Assembly: GCA_016617855.1 (NCBI GenBank)
Contig: JAECUM010017308.1
Location: forward strand, 16,156 to 80,155
Direction: 5' to 3'
Source of the DNA: Megalonaias nervosa
Taxonomy: Eukaryota; Mollusca; Bivalvia; Unionida; Unionidae
Length of the DNA: 64,000 bases
Notes under the pieces: generated by a model
Seen by the model: only the letters and a program-made list of their open reading frames with translations
What the model was told of the DNA's origin: nothing
Database searches by the model: none
Translations under genes and position numbers: made by a program
Part shown: piece after piece, positions 1 to 10,990 of the stretch
Position numbering within the stretch: position 1 is the first letter of the stretch
Layout of the letters: every line of letters starts with the position of its first letter

Positions 1-128
1 TGCCATATTGCCTGTCGTGCTAACCATGATGCAGCAACATTACGTGAAACTTTTGCTGCTTCGGCGAGTTTACTAATCGCTGCTTTACCTCTCCAATACC
101 CTCTCGGGGAATAATAAACAGATTCCAT
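1..128 (-). CDS. Adintovirus/Polinton-type integrase, N-terminus (runs off window)
   Basis: An open frame on the minus strand starts at an ATG whose complement is at 126-128 and leaves the window at base 1. The visible 42 residues begin MESVYYSPRGYW and continue with an alanine- and lysine-rich helical stretch (AAISKLAEAAKVS, ASWLARQAIW). This matches the N-terminal helix-turn-helix-like segment of Maverick/Polinton and adintovirus retroviral-type integrases; the catalytic DDE core would lie outside the window. It lies 17 bases beyond the stop of the PLA2 gene on the same strand, consistent with a viral gene cluster. It is a different integrase type from the one at 54.3-55.2 kb, which is joined to a PLA2 domain instead. 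The family call rests on remembered family patterns and is inference. Confidence 0.6.
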   Translation of the reverse strand, partial: MESVYYSPRGYWRGKAAISKLAEAAKVSRNVAASWLARQAIW

Positions 129-144
129 TATGATAGTTATATAA

Positions 145-651
145 TTAATTACCAGCCCCTAGCACTAGTTTACCTTTCATAGCAGTTTTTACTAGAAAGC
201 TAGCGAGAGATTCTCTGAGAGATTTATTAGGTATAGAATTTAATGCGTGAATCAATTTCACATCTGCGAGATGTCGTTGTTGCAAATCTGGACTTTTATA
301 CGCGACATCATGAACGTGACACGCTTGATCAATCTTATTTACTGGATACTCTCCGGGTTTTGGTTGATCTCGTTCGTCAAGTCGGATATCGAGACGAGTT
401 CCAGGACCACAATAATTATATCCGGGTAAATGTTTCTCACCGGGGTATTTAGTCCATGGAGTTCCTGGTAATTTTCCTAACGAAGCAGCAATATCCCCCC
501 CCCCACCTGTCTTTGATGAAATAAATTTATATTTCTTGGTGCCACATTTCACACACTTACCTGTAAGTGCGCGTCTTTTATTTTTTGTTGTTATTGTCGT
601 TAATTCAGCAGTATGTGTAGGTGCTCTGCATCGAACACAATATAGACTCAT
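145..651 (-). CDS. Zinc-ribbon / parvovirus-type phospholipase A2 protein (adintovirus-like)
   Basis: This 168-residue protein starts at ATG 651, chosen because the zinc ribbon begins right after it (MSLYCVRC); an upstream non-ATG extension would overlap the divergent ATPase gene. Residues 5-36 hold two CxxC pairs (C5/C8, C33/C36), a zinc ribbon. Residues 50-53 are a glycine run encoded by a C10 homopolymer (495-504). Residues 78-120 form the phospholipase A2 core: calcium loop YCGPG (80-84) and catalytic HD (H114-D115) in HVHDVAY. This is the fold found in parvovirus VP1 unique regions, where it breaches endosomal membranes; Polinton/adintovirus relatives carry it too. No frame breaks are seen. 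Its start is 12 bp from the ATPase start on the other strand, suggesting a shared divergent promoter. Confidence 0.85.
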   Translation of the reverse strand: MSLYCVRCRAPTHTAELTTITTKNKRRALTGKCVKCGTKKYKFISSKTGGGGDIAASLGKLPGTPWTKYPGEKHLPGYNYCGPGTRLDIRLDERDQPKPGEYPVNKIDQACHVHDVAYKSPDLQQRHLADVKLIHALNSIPNKSLRESLASFLVKTAMKGKLVLGAGN

Positions 652-663
652 ATTATTTATTAT
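652..663. promoter_or_regulatory. Divergent intergenic region between PLA2 and ATPase genes
   Basis: Only 12 bases, all A/T (attatttattat), separate the start codons of the minus-strand PLA2 gene and the plus-strand ATPase gene. Any promoters must overlap here or lie inside the neighbouring coding sequence. Very short AT-rich leaders are also seen in the second viral element of this window. Confidence 0.35.
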
Positions 664-1329
664 ATGGATATAATTGACTTTTCTGCGACAAGAAAACAAG
701 AGCCAGTAAAGCACCATCCAGCGTTACCAAATTCTATCAGAATGATTATAATAGGTCCGTCCGGAAGTGGAAAAACGCAATTATTACTTAATCTAATAAT
801 GAGATGGCTGAAGTGGGATAAATTATATTTGATAGCGCCATCTGTAGATGATCAGCGATGTTACGAAGTACTTAAAGATTTTAATGAAAACGCAAAATTG
901 TTGCATGAAGACAGTGAAGTCATAGACTTTATTACTGATATTGATGAAGCGCCATCTGTAGATGATCTGGATGGATTCATTAATAACCTCGTGGTATACG
1001 ATGATGTCATGCTGGACAAACAATCCAATCCAGCTCGGATATTTTCACGAGGCCGTCACAAAAACACAGACGTGATTTATGTTACACAGCGTTATACACA
1101 AATTCCAAAAGTGATCAGGGATAACTGTAACATTTTAGTTGTGTTCAACGGAGTTGATAATCATACGCTGCAAAATATTTATTATACTTGGTGTTCTGGG
1201 GACATGGATATGAACAAATTTAAAAATTTCTTTTCAAAAGCACAAGCTGCTCCCTTTGGTTTTGTAACAATAAATTTACATGATCCGAGGTCAAGATATC
1301 GTAACGGACTTGATACAATTTTTGGATAA
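664..1329 (+). CDS. Packaging ATPase (FtsK/HerA-A32 type), first adintovirus-like fragment
   Basis: An uninterrupted 221-residue protein from ATG 664. Residues 31-38 are a Walker A P-loop (GPSGSGKT) and 110-115 a Walker B strand (LVVYDD). The layout, a short N-terminal tail, P-loop by residue 35 and about 200-220 residues in total, fits the A32-like genome-packaging ATPase of Polintons, adintoviruses and virophages, which pumps viral DNA into capsids. It is divergent in sequence from the 207-residue ATPase at 47.86 kb although Walker motifs sit at the same residue numbers. Its partner here is a divergently transcribed PLA2 gene, whereas at 47.86 kb the divergent partner is a fibre-like gene. 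That is evidence for two separate viral lineages. Confidence 0.88.
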   Translation: MDIIDFSATRKQEPVKHHPALPNSIRMIIIGPSGSGKTQLLLNLIMRWLKWDKLYLIAPSVDDQRCYEVLKDFNENAKLLHEDSEVIDFITDIDEAPSVDDLDGFINNLVVYDDVMLDKQSNPARIFSRGRHKNTDVIYVTQRYTQIPKVIRDNCNILVVFNGVDNHTLQNIYYTWCSGDMDMNKFKNFFSKAQAAPFGFVTINLHDPRSRYRNGLDTIFG

Positions 1330-1520
1330 AAACCATAGCAGCAGAGAGGGTGAACGACATACGCGTAGTGACCAGCACGTGAAAAAATCAGAAAAAATCT
1401 GGTCAATTAGAGAAGTTTTTACTGTTAAGGCAAAAACTTTTTTTTTAGCCTTCGTAGGAACCCTTAAATTTCAAAAATAAGGTCTCTGCAAAGTTGTAGG
1501 GTTCACCCTCCCTGCTGCTG
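1330..1520. other. Edge of viral fragment with inverted repeat
   Basis: Just after the ATPase stop, a 19-bp segment at about 1337-1355 (agcagcagagagggtgaac) recurs inverted with one mismatch at about 1500-1518 (gttcaccctccctgctgct). Between them is an 8-bp stem (aagttttt/aaaaactt, about 1414-1439) followed by a T-run, which could mark the transcript end. The pair may be a subterminal signature or short terminal repeat of the viral element; without the other end of the element this cannot be tested here. Confidence 0.35.
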
Positions 1521-3878
1521 ATGCTAACGATCCATTACCTACTCCCACTGAGATTAATAAAAGCTGGCGAACATGGACAGTGGTAGTGAAACTCACCAAT
1601 CCGCTGTTTTCTGTTATCGTTATGTCTCTTGCTGCATGGATGCCACCCAATCTGATTAAAACCAGATGTATAAAATGCTTTGTGGAGATATGATGAATGC
1701 TAATAAGAAGTCGTATTCTGCTGATCTTACGGTTTATCAATCAATCACGGCATTCACATTTCTAAGCGACAGGTCATTCGGAACATATATTTAATAATGA
1801 TAACTCCCAACACAAACTGTTACGCTTTATCTGATAGCTTACTAATAATACGCTGACTGGCAATTGCAAAGGTCACCAAAACATTAACTTTTATCTATTT
1901 CTGTCAGATCTCCACATAGAACTGTGGAGATCCACCACACCTTGCACGTATCAAAATCAGCCCACATTCCAGCTTTCTAATTCATTGCAGTACATCCGTT
2001 TTAAGTCTGAAATATGCAGATCAATATCTGTACTGTGCTAAATTTTATTTGGTATCCTAACTAACCTTGACCACACTTTTATCCCAGGCTGGTCTGGTAA
2101 AGAGAAAGTGCATAGTCTCTCTTCATATCGAGATTGTTGCTTTCATGCTGAACTCATTTAACATTTGTATGACCTATAAAATACTACTTTGGTTTATGAC
2201 ATGGGGTAACCTTTCTGTGTCTTTTATCTTCTGCAAAGCATTTCTGAATATTTTGTTATTTTCTGCTCCACAATTATAGCATTTTATCAACTCTGTGTAA
2301 TGGAGTAGGCATGTTTCAGTATCATCATGTTAGTGTGTTATTATTAAGGATTAGGAACATTCTGGGAGAGTAATAAGGAAATTGATCCAAAAGTTTGTGA
2401 TCTAGGAATATGGGGAGGTTTTATGCAGTAGTATGGAACATGGTCCAGCAATAGTACTGATTTTTGTGTTGTTTTATGTACTAGCAAAGAAAGCACTCTA
2501 GCAGTGATGGCGACTTGGTGCTGTCTTATTCAGTAGTAAGGAAACTGGTCCAGCAATCAGTAGGTGGTGTATGGGAGAGCTGGAATTATTCATTCAATTA
2601 GTCTTTGTTTTATTTGTTGTGCGTAGGTATAACCCACACCAAAAATGTATTGTTGTAAACTGCACTTGGGACCCAGCTCTCTCTCTCTCTCTCGCTCTCG
2701 TCAGTCATCAGCTGCTGTATCTTCTATCACTATGTATCTTTTCTAAAATATTTCAATCGTTATTTTGTGTTTGCTTTGTTAGGGTGCCAACAGTGTTGAC
2801 TTTATTTTATTTGTTATATCCCCACACGAGTTGCTTGATGATACATTTTTTATGTTACTGCGCTATTTTATTTATTTTTTTTCTGTTGGGAAATGATCAT
2901 AAACAAGCAAATGCTTGCTCTAGTTAACTCATATTTCTTCCTCACCTTGAAAATTTAGTAATCTTACTGATCATCACAGTGAATATTTCCAGGAACTACT
3001 TGCTTTAATTTTTTGACAAACAGTTCAACTCATAAAAGGGTGTTTCGGTACAATGCCTTGAATTGTAAACGCACGGAACGCGTAATTTAAGGGTACAACT
3101 TATAGTTTTCACACCTCATTTGTCCTTCATCCACAATTATCAAATTCCAGCACCTCCAGTTCTAAATTCCAGCACTAATTCCGCCCTAAACATTGCATGC
3201 ATTTCATTGACTGTGTTGTTTGGTTACCATCAGATGAGTCGTTCAAATTTTTCAGCTTTTGACCTGTGCATAATCCGTGCTTTCGGACTTTTCCATCTCA
3301 TTTTACATATTTTGATATTTATGGTGGCGTAGCTGAAGTCCTTCTGAGAAAACTCTGCACCCAACATAAAAACATAAAGGGCCAAAGGGCCAAAATGGAG
3401 GGAGAGAGTACAATGCAGCTCTGACTATTTAAAGGAGTTTGATTCGGATCATGGCTGATTCGGACCATGTGAAATGTTATGAATTTCCGTCATATTGTCA
3501 AATTCACGATTTACTTCAATACAATATCATATCTCTATATATTCAGAAAATATTTATGACCCTATGTTTTCTTTGTTACAAATATGGAAAAGCCATTTTG
3601 GATTATATAAGAAAAATAGTAAACGTAACAGCTCATATTTATTATGCCCTGATTTCGGTTATAAATTTATGACAATAATTTACATTCACGTTGTGGAAAT
3701 GCTAGTATCTCTTCACCTAAGAATTATTATATGTGAATACAAATTGGAAATCAGCATTCTACATTCACTATTTTTGCAAAAATATGGTTAACTACTCAGA
3801 CAAAATAGAAATATGTGTTTCATTGTATTTCCTTATTCACATGGTCTATACCAGCCTGGCATTTTGGATTCCAATCAG
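1521..3878. other. Non-coding stretch with a small palindrome and diverged repeat
   Basis: No convincing gene. A perfect 10-bp-arm palindrome lies at 1907-1932 (gatctccaca / tgtggagatc). The DNA around it (about 1870-1935, ggtcacca...cagatctccac) resembles one arm of the inverted repeat at 37.47-37.78 kb, so it is probably a diverged member of the same repeat family. Open frames here (for example 2571-2927) have no recognisable domain, and strong T and CT runs explain their composition. Confidence 0.4.
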
Positions 3879-4018
3879 CACAGGCACTTGATTCCAGGGT
3901 AAACTAATGTGTACACTCACCAAGTGTTAATTGGTGAGTGTACACAGTAGTTTACCCTGGAATCAAGTATTAATTGGTGAGTGTACACATTAGTTTACCC
4001 TGGAATCGAGTGCCTGTG
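3879..4018. repeat. Three-arm inverted repeat (MITE-like hairpin)
   Basis: A roughly 45-bp segment at 3879-3923 (cacaggcacttgattccagg, then taaactaatgtgtacactca) is repeated as its reverse complement at 3974-4018 with one mismatch. A second, shorter reverse-complement copy (about 3931-3967) lies in the loop. The left arm can therefore pair with either of two right arms. This is typical of MITE-like foldback elements; the extra internal arm is unusual. Confidence 0.8.
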
Positions 4019-4099
4019 TTAATTTGATTCGAATTAGAAATGGTCCGAATTAGCATTCTTTAAAAAAAAAAAAAAAATCAGCTCTTTTCCTGTTCCTCA

Positions 4100-4101
<2 letters not shown>

Positions 4102-4139
<38 letters not shown>
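4102..4139. repeat. (ATT)n microsatellite
   Basis: Pure trinucleotide run of about 12 units. In the opposite strand it reads as an asparagine run and should not be taken as coding. Confidence 0.95.
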
Positions 4140-4431
4140 GATACCGTCAGTCAGTTCATAATTCCTGTGAAACGTAATTGGTTCGGCTTTAAGACTTAGA
4201 TATTTATTAATACTTTCAATTCCGACCTGTTCAAGACCGACTTGCACGTCAGCGTCCGTATTAACCGCGAAGTCTTCCGGTAAACTGTTATGCCCAACAG
4301 TGTTACAAACATCCGTAACAAACACACACTCATCTGGTGGCGAGAAACGGATGTCTATTTGCAGCACAAATTCTACATTGTTCAAATACGAGTTCCATCT
4401 CCTTTGAACGATTAGTGTTTATGCACAAGTG
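4140..4431 (+). promoter_or_regulatory. CpG-rich promoter / candidate first exon of zinc-finger gene A
   Basis: This block is richer in CpG and G+C than its surroundings and ends at a good splice donor (gtg|gtgagt, exon end 4431). It has a diverged counterpart at 25540-25781 upstream of zinc-finger gene B: both share ccgga...gcggac/gacgc...attaataaat on the minus strand and tttgaacg...tgcaca just before the donor. The equal placement before both paralogues suggests a duplicated promoter and first exon. Here the ATG aligned with the proposed start of gene B is altered, so gene A may begin at ATG 9788 in exon 2. A minus-strand open frame exists across this block but has no recognisable domain. 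The promoter role is inferred. Confidence 0.4.
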
Positions 4432-4703
4432 GTGAGTGCAAAAATAAAGAAAATGTTTACAGATCTGTCAAACGGATCGATCTATTCTTAAAATATATCA
4501 GTATGATGAGATCGACGTCTTACATGGCAATACCAATGTAATGGCAGCCTATTTTAATTTTAATGGCAACAAAAATTATAGGCAGCAAAGTCCAAATAAT
4601 CATCTGACACAAGTGTTATCACAAATATAATACCCCACCCACTACCCAGGTATTAAGGTATCAATATGCATCTGTCTATTCATCATTCATGGTAATGATC
4701 ACA

Positions 4704-4869
4704 GGCTTATTACAAAGAAAATTAGGAGTATCCGTCAGTGAATTTAGAGCTGGGGGTGAAATGGGATTCCAACCTGTAGCAAGTGTTATATTGTTACATG
4801 TTGGACCCTCCCCCACCCCCCAGCTATTAGTATTTTGATGGATACTCCTAATTTTCTTTGTAACGAGCC
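4704..4869. repeat. MITE-like inverted repeat, about 165 bp
   Basis: A terminal arm at 4710-4733 (ttacaaagaaaattaggagt, then atcc) is matched exactly as reverse complement at 4840-4863. Imperfect pairing extends outward (ggct/agcc) and inward (gctgggggt...cccccagct). No coding capacity. This fits a non-autonomous foldback element. Confidence 0.75.
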
Positions 4870-5563
4870 CCAGTGGCCAAGATTCGGAACCAATGTCTTT
4901 CTTGTATATCCCTCTTGATATATGGGTGATTTCGAGTGTTGTTATGCCAGATGCCTTTTATGCCAGAGTCTTGCAAGCCATAAGTCATTCATCTTGTGTC
5001 GGGATAGAATAATCAGGGTGCATAGGGACAACAGAAAATTAATGCCGGGAAAATGAAAGTCCATTTGGGCAGCTGAAAGTATTATGAAGAAAAAATATAT
5101 GTTAAAAATCCTAATGGAATTTATTTATTTTCCAGCAACAAATGTGATCATTAAGTTGTTCGTTTGGGTGCCTACAGAAAGATGCCTGAATTGCCTTCAT
5201 ATCATTTGGTATTCGAGTACTGTCAGTAAGATGCCATATCAATCCTCATTTGCTGGGTACTAATTATCTGAGTAAGTAATCATCTCATACTATGTCCCTC
5301 TCAGTTACCAATAAAGAAATGAGACTTCAAGTGAATATTTATCTTTTAATTTAATGATTATTAGATTATCCTTTTGCTCTTCACTTACTGACTTAAGTGT
5401 CAAGTATAGATTGCTAACGTTGTAAACTTGCAAACACTGCCTGAGAGTTTTTACTTTCAGTTTGCAGCACTATATTGTTACAGACTGAACATGAGCATAA
5501 ATGATGTTTAACTATTGAACCTGTCCTTTTCAGACTGTTCAGTACTGAAATCTGTATAAACCA

Positions 5564-5566
<3 letters not shown>

Positions 5567-5602
<36 letters not shown>
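5567..5602. repeat. (AT)n microsatellite
   Basis: About 18 uninterrupted AT units. Confidence 0.95.
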
Positions 5603-5604
<2 letters not shown>

Positions 5605-6315
5605 GTTAAATTAATGATCAGTGTATCACTTATCTGACACTTTTTCCATATTGATACAAGAGGTGAAGAATCTATACAAAATGATACCCTATATGAGTTA
5701 CATTAATCTTCAGCAGTCATGAATTATTTCATTCTTTAAATTGAAAATTTGTCTGAGACAGCCATAGCAGGAACATACCATTATTTCTGTCAGTAAAAAA
5801 AATAAAGAACTACTCATCTTTTGACAAATTAACAAACACAAGGTGGCCAACTTGCATGGTTTAAAATATGCCTCCCATGTCCTAACCCCATTAATTCCAT
5901 GCTGAATTTTTCATCCTGTCAGCATGCTCAGCCACTGATAACAAATGTCAGCAAAAAGAAGACGTCCCAGATCTGTTCCCTTGTATGATTTAAGTACTGA
6001 TCGTTTAATAACCACATTACCTGAAGCTTCTCTGTTGCTTCGTGTCTGGTCTACTTGCATCGAATTTAAGGGCTATACTTTTGGTATGTCATGCAGAGAA
6101 ATGTATCACACCTGATTGTGTCTGGTGTTTTTGTTGGTTTTGTTTTTCAAATCCAGAGCAAAACAATAACCACCAATCAGAACTAATTATTCACTGTGTC
6201 ACACACCAGAAGTATTGGCATCCTAACTAGGTCAGTTCAGATATAAAGCAATATAAAATTTTGTGAAGTGTTTAAATAGTATGTGGGGAAAAAATTTGTA
6301 ATGTTACTTTTATGT

Positions 6316-6317
<2 letters not shown>

Positions 6318-6361
<44 letters not shown>
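6318..6361. repeat. (TA)n microsatellite
   Basis: About 22 TA units, uninterrupted. Confidence 0.95.
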
Positions 6362-6362
<1 letters not shown>

Positions 6363-9219
6363 CACCTACTGAACATGCCAATGTGAGAAAAGAAAAAATA
6401 TTGACAGAATTGGCAAGTGGACATAATCCAAACCACACAGGTTAGAGTCACCTTGTTAATTTGTAGAAGGGTGGTTTGGTTGGCAACAGTTTCTTTTTTC
6501 ACTGGCAGAATGAGTGTTTGTGGTCACAGCAGTTGTTTTGCATCTGCAAGAACTACAGTATGAAGGATTTAGTCATTAGTCAAATCTGCTCACATACTTG
6601 GACTTGTTGATAAGATTTCCTTGCATGAGGAAATTGCAGTTTCTTCTTTTCTTTAAGATAGCACTAAATTGCCTTCCAAATTTAAGTGAAGACATGTACC
6701 TGAACAAATGGAGCAGTCTTAAATGGCCTAAAAGTTTGAATGAAAATCACTGACATGTAACAGGTAGTTTGTTTGGAAGTACTTTTTTAATCTTTTCAAG
6801 GATGAGAATGCAGCACTCAAAAATAATTTTTTTAGACACAGGCCCAGGCCTAGTGACTAACAAAAAATCACAATCACTGTCTCAAATTCCTTAAACCCTA
6901 ACTCCAATTTCCATATGTCCAAAATTGACCTATTTAGTTTTACTATTATTTGTCACACAGCATTGCAGTTGCTACAGTTCAAATATGAAAAGATAAAAGC
7001 AAATTCATATTAAACAGACTTTTGTATTTATTCAGATCTCAGAATATTTCACATATGGGTAAAGCAATATTTTCCTCCATGTTCTGACATCAGCCATTGT
7101 CTAATTGCTCTATTGATGTCCTCCGTACTCACTGGATCAGCTCATTAGCATCTGAAGTGTGTCTTGCTTTCTACAGTTTTGCTTTATACTTTTGTTTTCA
7201 TTCTTGGCGCTGCTTAATATGTTTAACCAGTGTTGCATGACATTAGTGTAAACATGAGCAAGGGACAACTCAATTACGATTCATTAAATTTTAACTTGAA
7301 ACATCTTGAATGATGCCATAACAATTAAACAAGACCATTTAAAATCAAACCAAAATATTTAAATATTTCTGCCACAATCATTGTTTTGTCAGTTTTCCCT
7401 TTTTATGTCATGTCTGCCAAAGGACAGACAGTTTTTAATCAAAGACTTGAAAGCCATCATGGAACACATTTGGTTCTTTTTATTACTTATAATAACTCAG
7501 AAAATATCCAGCCTTTGATCTAAACTCTCCAGATTACATCAGTAAAGTAATCATTACTCAGACATGCATCATTGTACTGATTGCAGTGACTGCTGGTCCA
7601 TTCTGGTACCCACTAGACTGGTTCAGGTTGGTTTCTGTAATGCATATAAATGCAGAAATTGGTATTTTGTCCTACCTTCAGTAGACTCATATGTATGCTA
7701 AAGTCAAGTGAGCACTAGTTATTAGTAACCCAGGCAATCAGTTCCCCATTCATAGGTTACATGCCTCGACTTGTACACAAAGTTTACAGCTTTCAATGGA
7801 AGTATGGTCAGTAGATGATCTTCAGATGGCTAAGGGGCCCACATGGAGATTATTATTAGTAATTTCCTACTCTTTTAAAATCTTGAAAATAAATTTCTGC
7901 ATTTCATCTGTGCAATTGAAATTTTCTCATGCAGATTTTTACAAGCCTGATGTGCACCTCACTTAGAATACAGGAGGGGTCTGATCTGAAATTAGAGGGG
8001 TCCTGGGCATCGGGCTATCAGATGTTTTGACCAATTGAATGGCATATGAACAGATGATTAGCATATGTATATATGTAATCTGCTTAATAGAAATACAACA
8101 ATTATGTCAACACATATAAAATAACACCACCCCACCACTGATAGAATTTTTAAAGATGAAAGACCATCATAATATGTCATATCATAGACTGTATTGGAAT
8201 CATATCAATACATGACAGAGGTGTATCATTTCACCTGTATATCTAAGTATCTTTATGTTTAAAAAAATTACTGATCTTTAGAGATTAAGTATATTTCATG
8301 TTTTGTTTAAATTTTATAAAGTATTTTAAATGAACTGGTATTATTTGCCCATGACCAGTGCATGACTAAAACACTTTCATAGATGCTTGCATTGAATAGA
8401 ATGATTATAATGGTTTGTGTGATTGAAATGGGTTTCTATCAAATGAAAGATTGATTCATCATTCATTTACTGAATATTTCTTCTCAGAATACACCATGTA
8501 ATACAACCAAATATCCATCTTTTTTCAGTATTAATCAATGTGATACAGTGTGAAGATTTGTTAATCCGGTTCTTGACAAGTTGGATTCAGGTAATTGACA
8601 CTGGCTTGTTGTTATAACAACTGCCCAGATTAAAGCATTTCAGAATGCAGTACTGTGAGTGTGGATACATGTACTGACTCAAATTTTGTCAAGAAAGAAG
8701 CACATATAAATGTTTACTGCAAAATAGTTGCCAAGTTGGACATGCTTTTATTGAAGTGAAAGTGCTTGGCAGCTACTCCAAGGTGTCCGAACAGTTGATT
8801 TTTCTAGTGTTGTGCAATTTTTTTTACCCTAATCAATCAAAGACATTGTATTTACAGGGCTCTTAGGGGCCCAAGGATCAAGGTCAAATACATGTGAAAT
8901 TCTTAAAGGATGCACTGATTCTCTCTTTAGAGCATCCTCATGATGCACCTCATTTTCCCAGAATACTCCCTCTTGTCATAGTTTGGTCAGCCATGTCCAG
9001 TCTGCAGAATAGTTAAAGGCTAGACTTAAGTCTACATGCAGACATAATTGTGTGACAAATTAATGGTTAATCCTTATCATTGTAGTTATCTTGCAAAAAG
9101 GACTGTTCTGCTTAAGGCTACCCTGATGTAATTAAAGAAACCTTGTAATACTATGTAAGCACCTGGGATTGATTGGCAAATAAATGATAACCTGTTTGCA
9201 TAGAATGAATATAGATATA

Positions 9220-9223
<4 letters not shown>

Positions 9224-9276
<53 letters not shown>
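9224..9276. repeat. (TA)n microsatellite
   Basis: About 26 TA units, preceded by an imperfect AT-rich lead. Confidence 0.95.
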
Positions 9277-9278
<2 letters not shown>

Positions 9279-9770
9279 GACAGTGTGATGCCAGGTGTTT
9301 ATATGTCTCAATTTAACATTCTATTTACTGAAAAATATTTTATTTTTAGTGTGATATTATAAATGTATAAGAATTCAAACCTGATCGTATTAAAATGATG
9401 AGAATGTGCTTTTTCATTTTCTTTTTTATCCTTTTGAAAGTTAGGGACTCCCAAGTTCATGCCTGGGACTCTCAGAAATGAGCTAGGGACTGCAAAGTTC
9501 CATGAGTGAAGAGTCCAGGACTCTTCATCCTGAAACTCAGTTGAAAGCCCAGAAATAATCAAATGTCATTCAGTTAAAGGAAATGCTGTTTGACCAAATC
9601 AGGATAACACTAATACACAGACTGGCCTGTGAGATTCTTTATAAAAATCATTTCTTAGTCAGTTAAAGCATGCAACATTATTTGGACATAAGTATTTTGG
9701 GACAATAAATAAACTATCCATAATTTTTTATGTATGAATTCTGTTAGTTTTCTAAATATGTTCATTTCAG

Positions 9771-9908
9771 TGCTCGTAGAATATAAGATGGATTCCTACT
9801 TGATCCTGTTGTACGTAACATTGGAACAGGAGAATGCAATCCAGTCTTTGTTCAAACAGAGGGAATGGCTATACAACAGGATGAAATTCACAAAGACTGA
9901 TAATAAAG
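9771..9908 (+). CDS. Zinc-finger gene A, exon 2
   Basis: A 138-bp exon between an acceptor (ttcatttcag at 9761-9770) and a donor (gt at 9909). It encodes VEYKMDSYLILLYVTLEQEN and on to the end in one open frame. The paralogous exon at 30347-30484 has exactly the same length and phase and differs mostly by conservative changes, showing selection for coding. The segment is a short helical-looking N-terminal module with no name I recognise. The exon ends with one base of a split codon that joins in frame to the large exon at 12579. If the first-exon ATG is lost, as the sequence suggests, the internal ATG at 9788 could serve as start. Confidence 0.75.
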
Positions 9909-10689
9909 GTACCTCAAATCTATCTTCTTTATGGCTTACTTTTCACTCAAATAGGACTGCTACAAGGTAAATAACAGAATATTCTTTAGCTTGGAAGCTA
10001 AAAGTTTCTATATCTCTTTAACTATGGTAAATATTGCATGCAACAAGCTTAATATAGTACACATGTTCTTTTGATAAACCATCCTGCAGTGGTGAACGAT
10101 TAATCTGCCCACACTAGGTACACCTTGGACCTGGCATCGTGGTCACTGATTTTTATTTATGATCCATTTTACACTTATTATATATTTTCTGATTATATTG
10201 TTGTAACAAGATAACCGGGTTGGGGTTGGATTTATAATGAAACACTAATGATGGCTGATACAAATACAATGTTTATCGTGCATGTATAAGATCCAGTTAT
10301 TGGACAAATTAACACAATAACACAAGTAAATGACCTTACATATTACAAGGACAGCGGTTAATGATTCACAGTAATTTCACACAACGAAAAGAATGATGTG
10401 TTTTACTCAAATAGTAAAAATTAAGTCCTTTGCTCATATAGTAAAAATGATGTTTTCACAGAAATAATGAAAAATGATGTACTTTACTCAAATAGTAAAG
10501 TGATGTAAAAATGGGACAGGTATCATACAATATAGCTTTACAGTCCCAAAACACTGGATATAACAAACCGCCAAATTAGCCCACGGCTGAAAGAATACCT
10601 GTATGGAGTTACACAAAACACTCTGTCACTAGAATACTTGGCTACCAGTCACACTGGTTAATCAAGCAGTCAGCTTTACAGGTGATCAC

Positions 10690-10990
10690 AGACCACCATT
10701 CAATCACTTGGTCAGTCAGGCAATCAGCACCCACCAATCAGTCAGCAACGTCCGATCACCTGCTACTCAACCAGCAAAACACTGTTCAATCAGCTCTAAG
10801 GCTGATATTCAACTAGCTCTATTATCAGCTCTATGGCTGCTATGGTCAGCTTTACAGCTGCTATGGTCAATTGTATGGTCAGCTCTACAGCTGCTACCCC
10901 GTCAACTCTGATCACTGTGGTCAGTGCTACAGCTGCTATGGTCAGCTTTATGGTTAGCTCTACAGCTGCTACCCCGTCAATTCTGATCAG
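10690..10990. repeat. Degenerate tandem repeat (cagctgctatggtcag units)
   Basis: Units of about 30-40 bp built from ctacagctgctatggtcagc recur imperfectly, following a stretch rich in tcagtcag. This explains the leucine/tryptophan-rich open frame at 10708-10911, which is not a gene. Confidence 0.6.

Larger units (their letters stand above)
4870..9770. other. Long intron (zinc-finger gene A) or intergenic DNA
   Basis: No gene was recognised in 4.9 kb. It contains (TA)n runs at 5567-5602, 6318-6361 and 9224-9276. If the proposed first exon (ending 4431) is right, this is intron 1 of gene A; the corresponding interval of gene B is 25782-30346, similar in size. Short open frames here are uninformative. 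Confidence 0.5.

Noticed and set aside
2571..2927. 118-residue hydrophobic ORF
   Set aside because: Composition follows T-rich and CT-repeat DNA; no domain, no splice context.
4050..4385. 111-residue minus-strand ORF
   Set aside because: No domain recognised; part of it is an asparagine run from (ATT)n, and the block fits better as a promoter/first exon on the plus strand. Not excluded.
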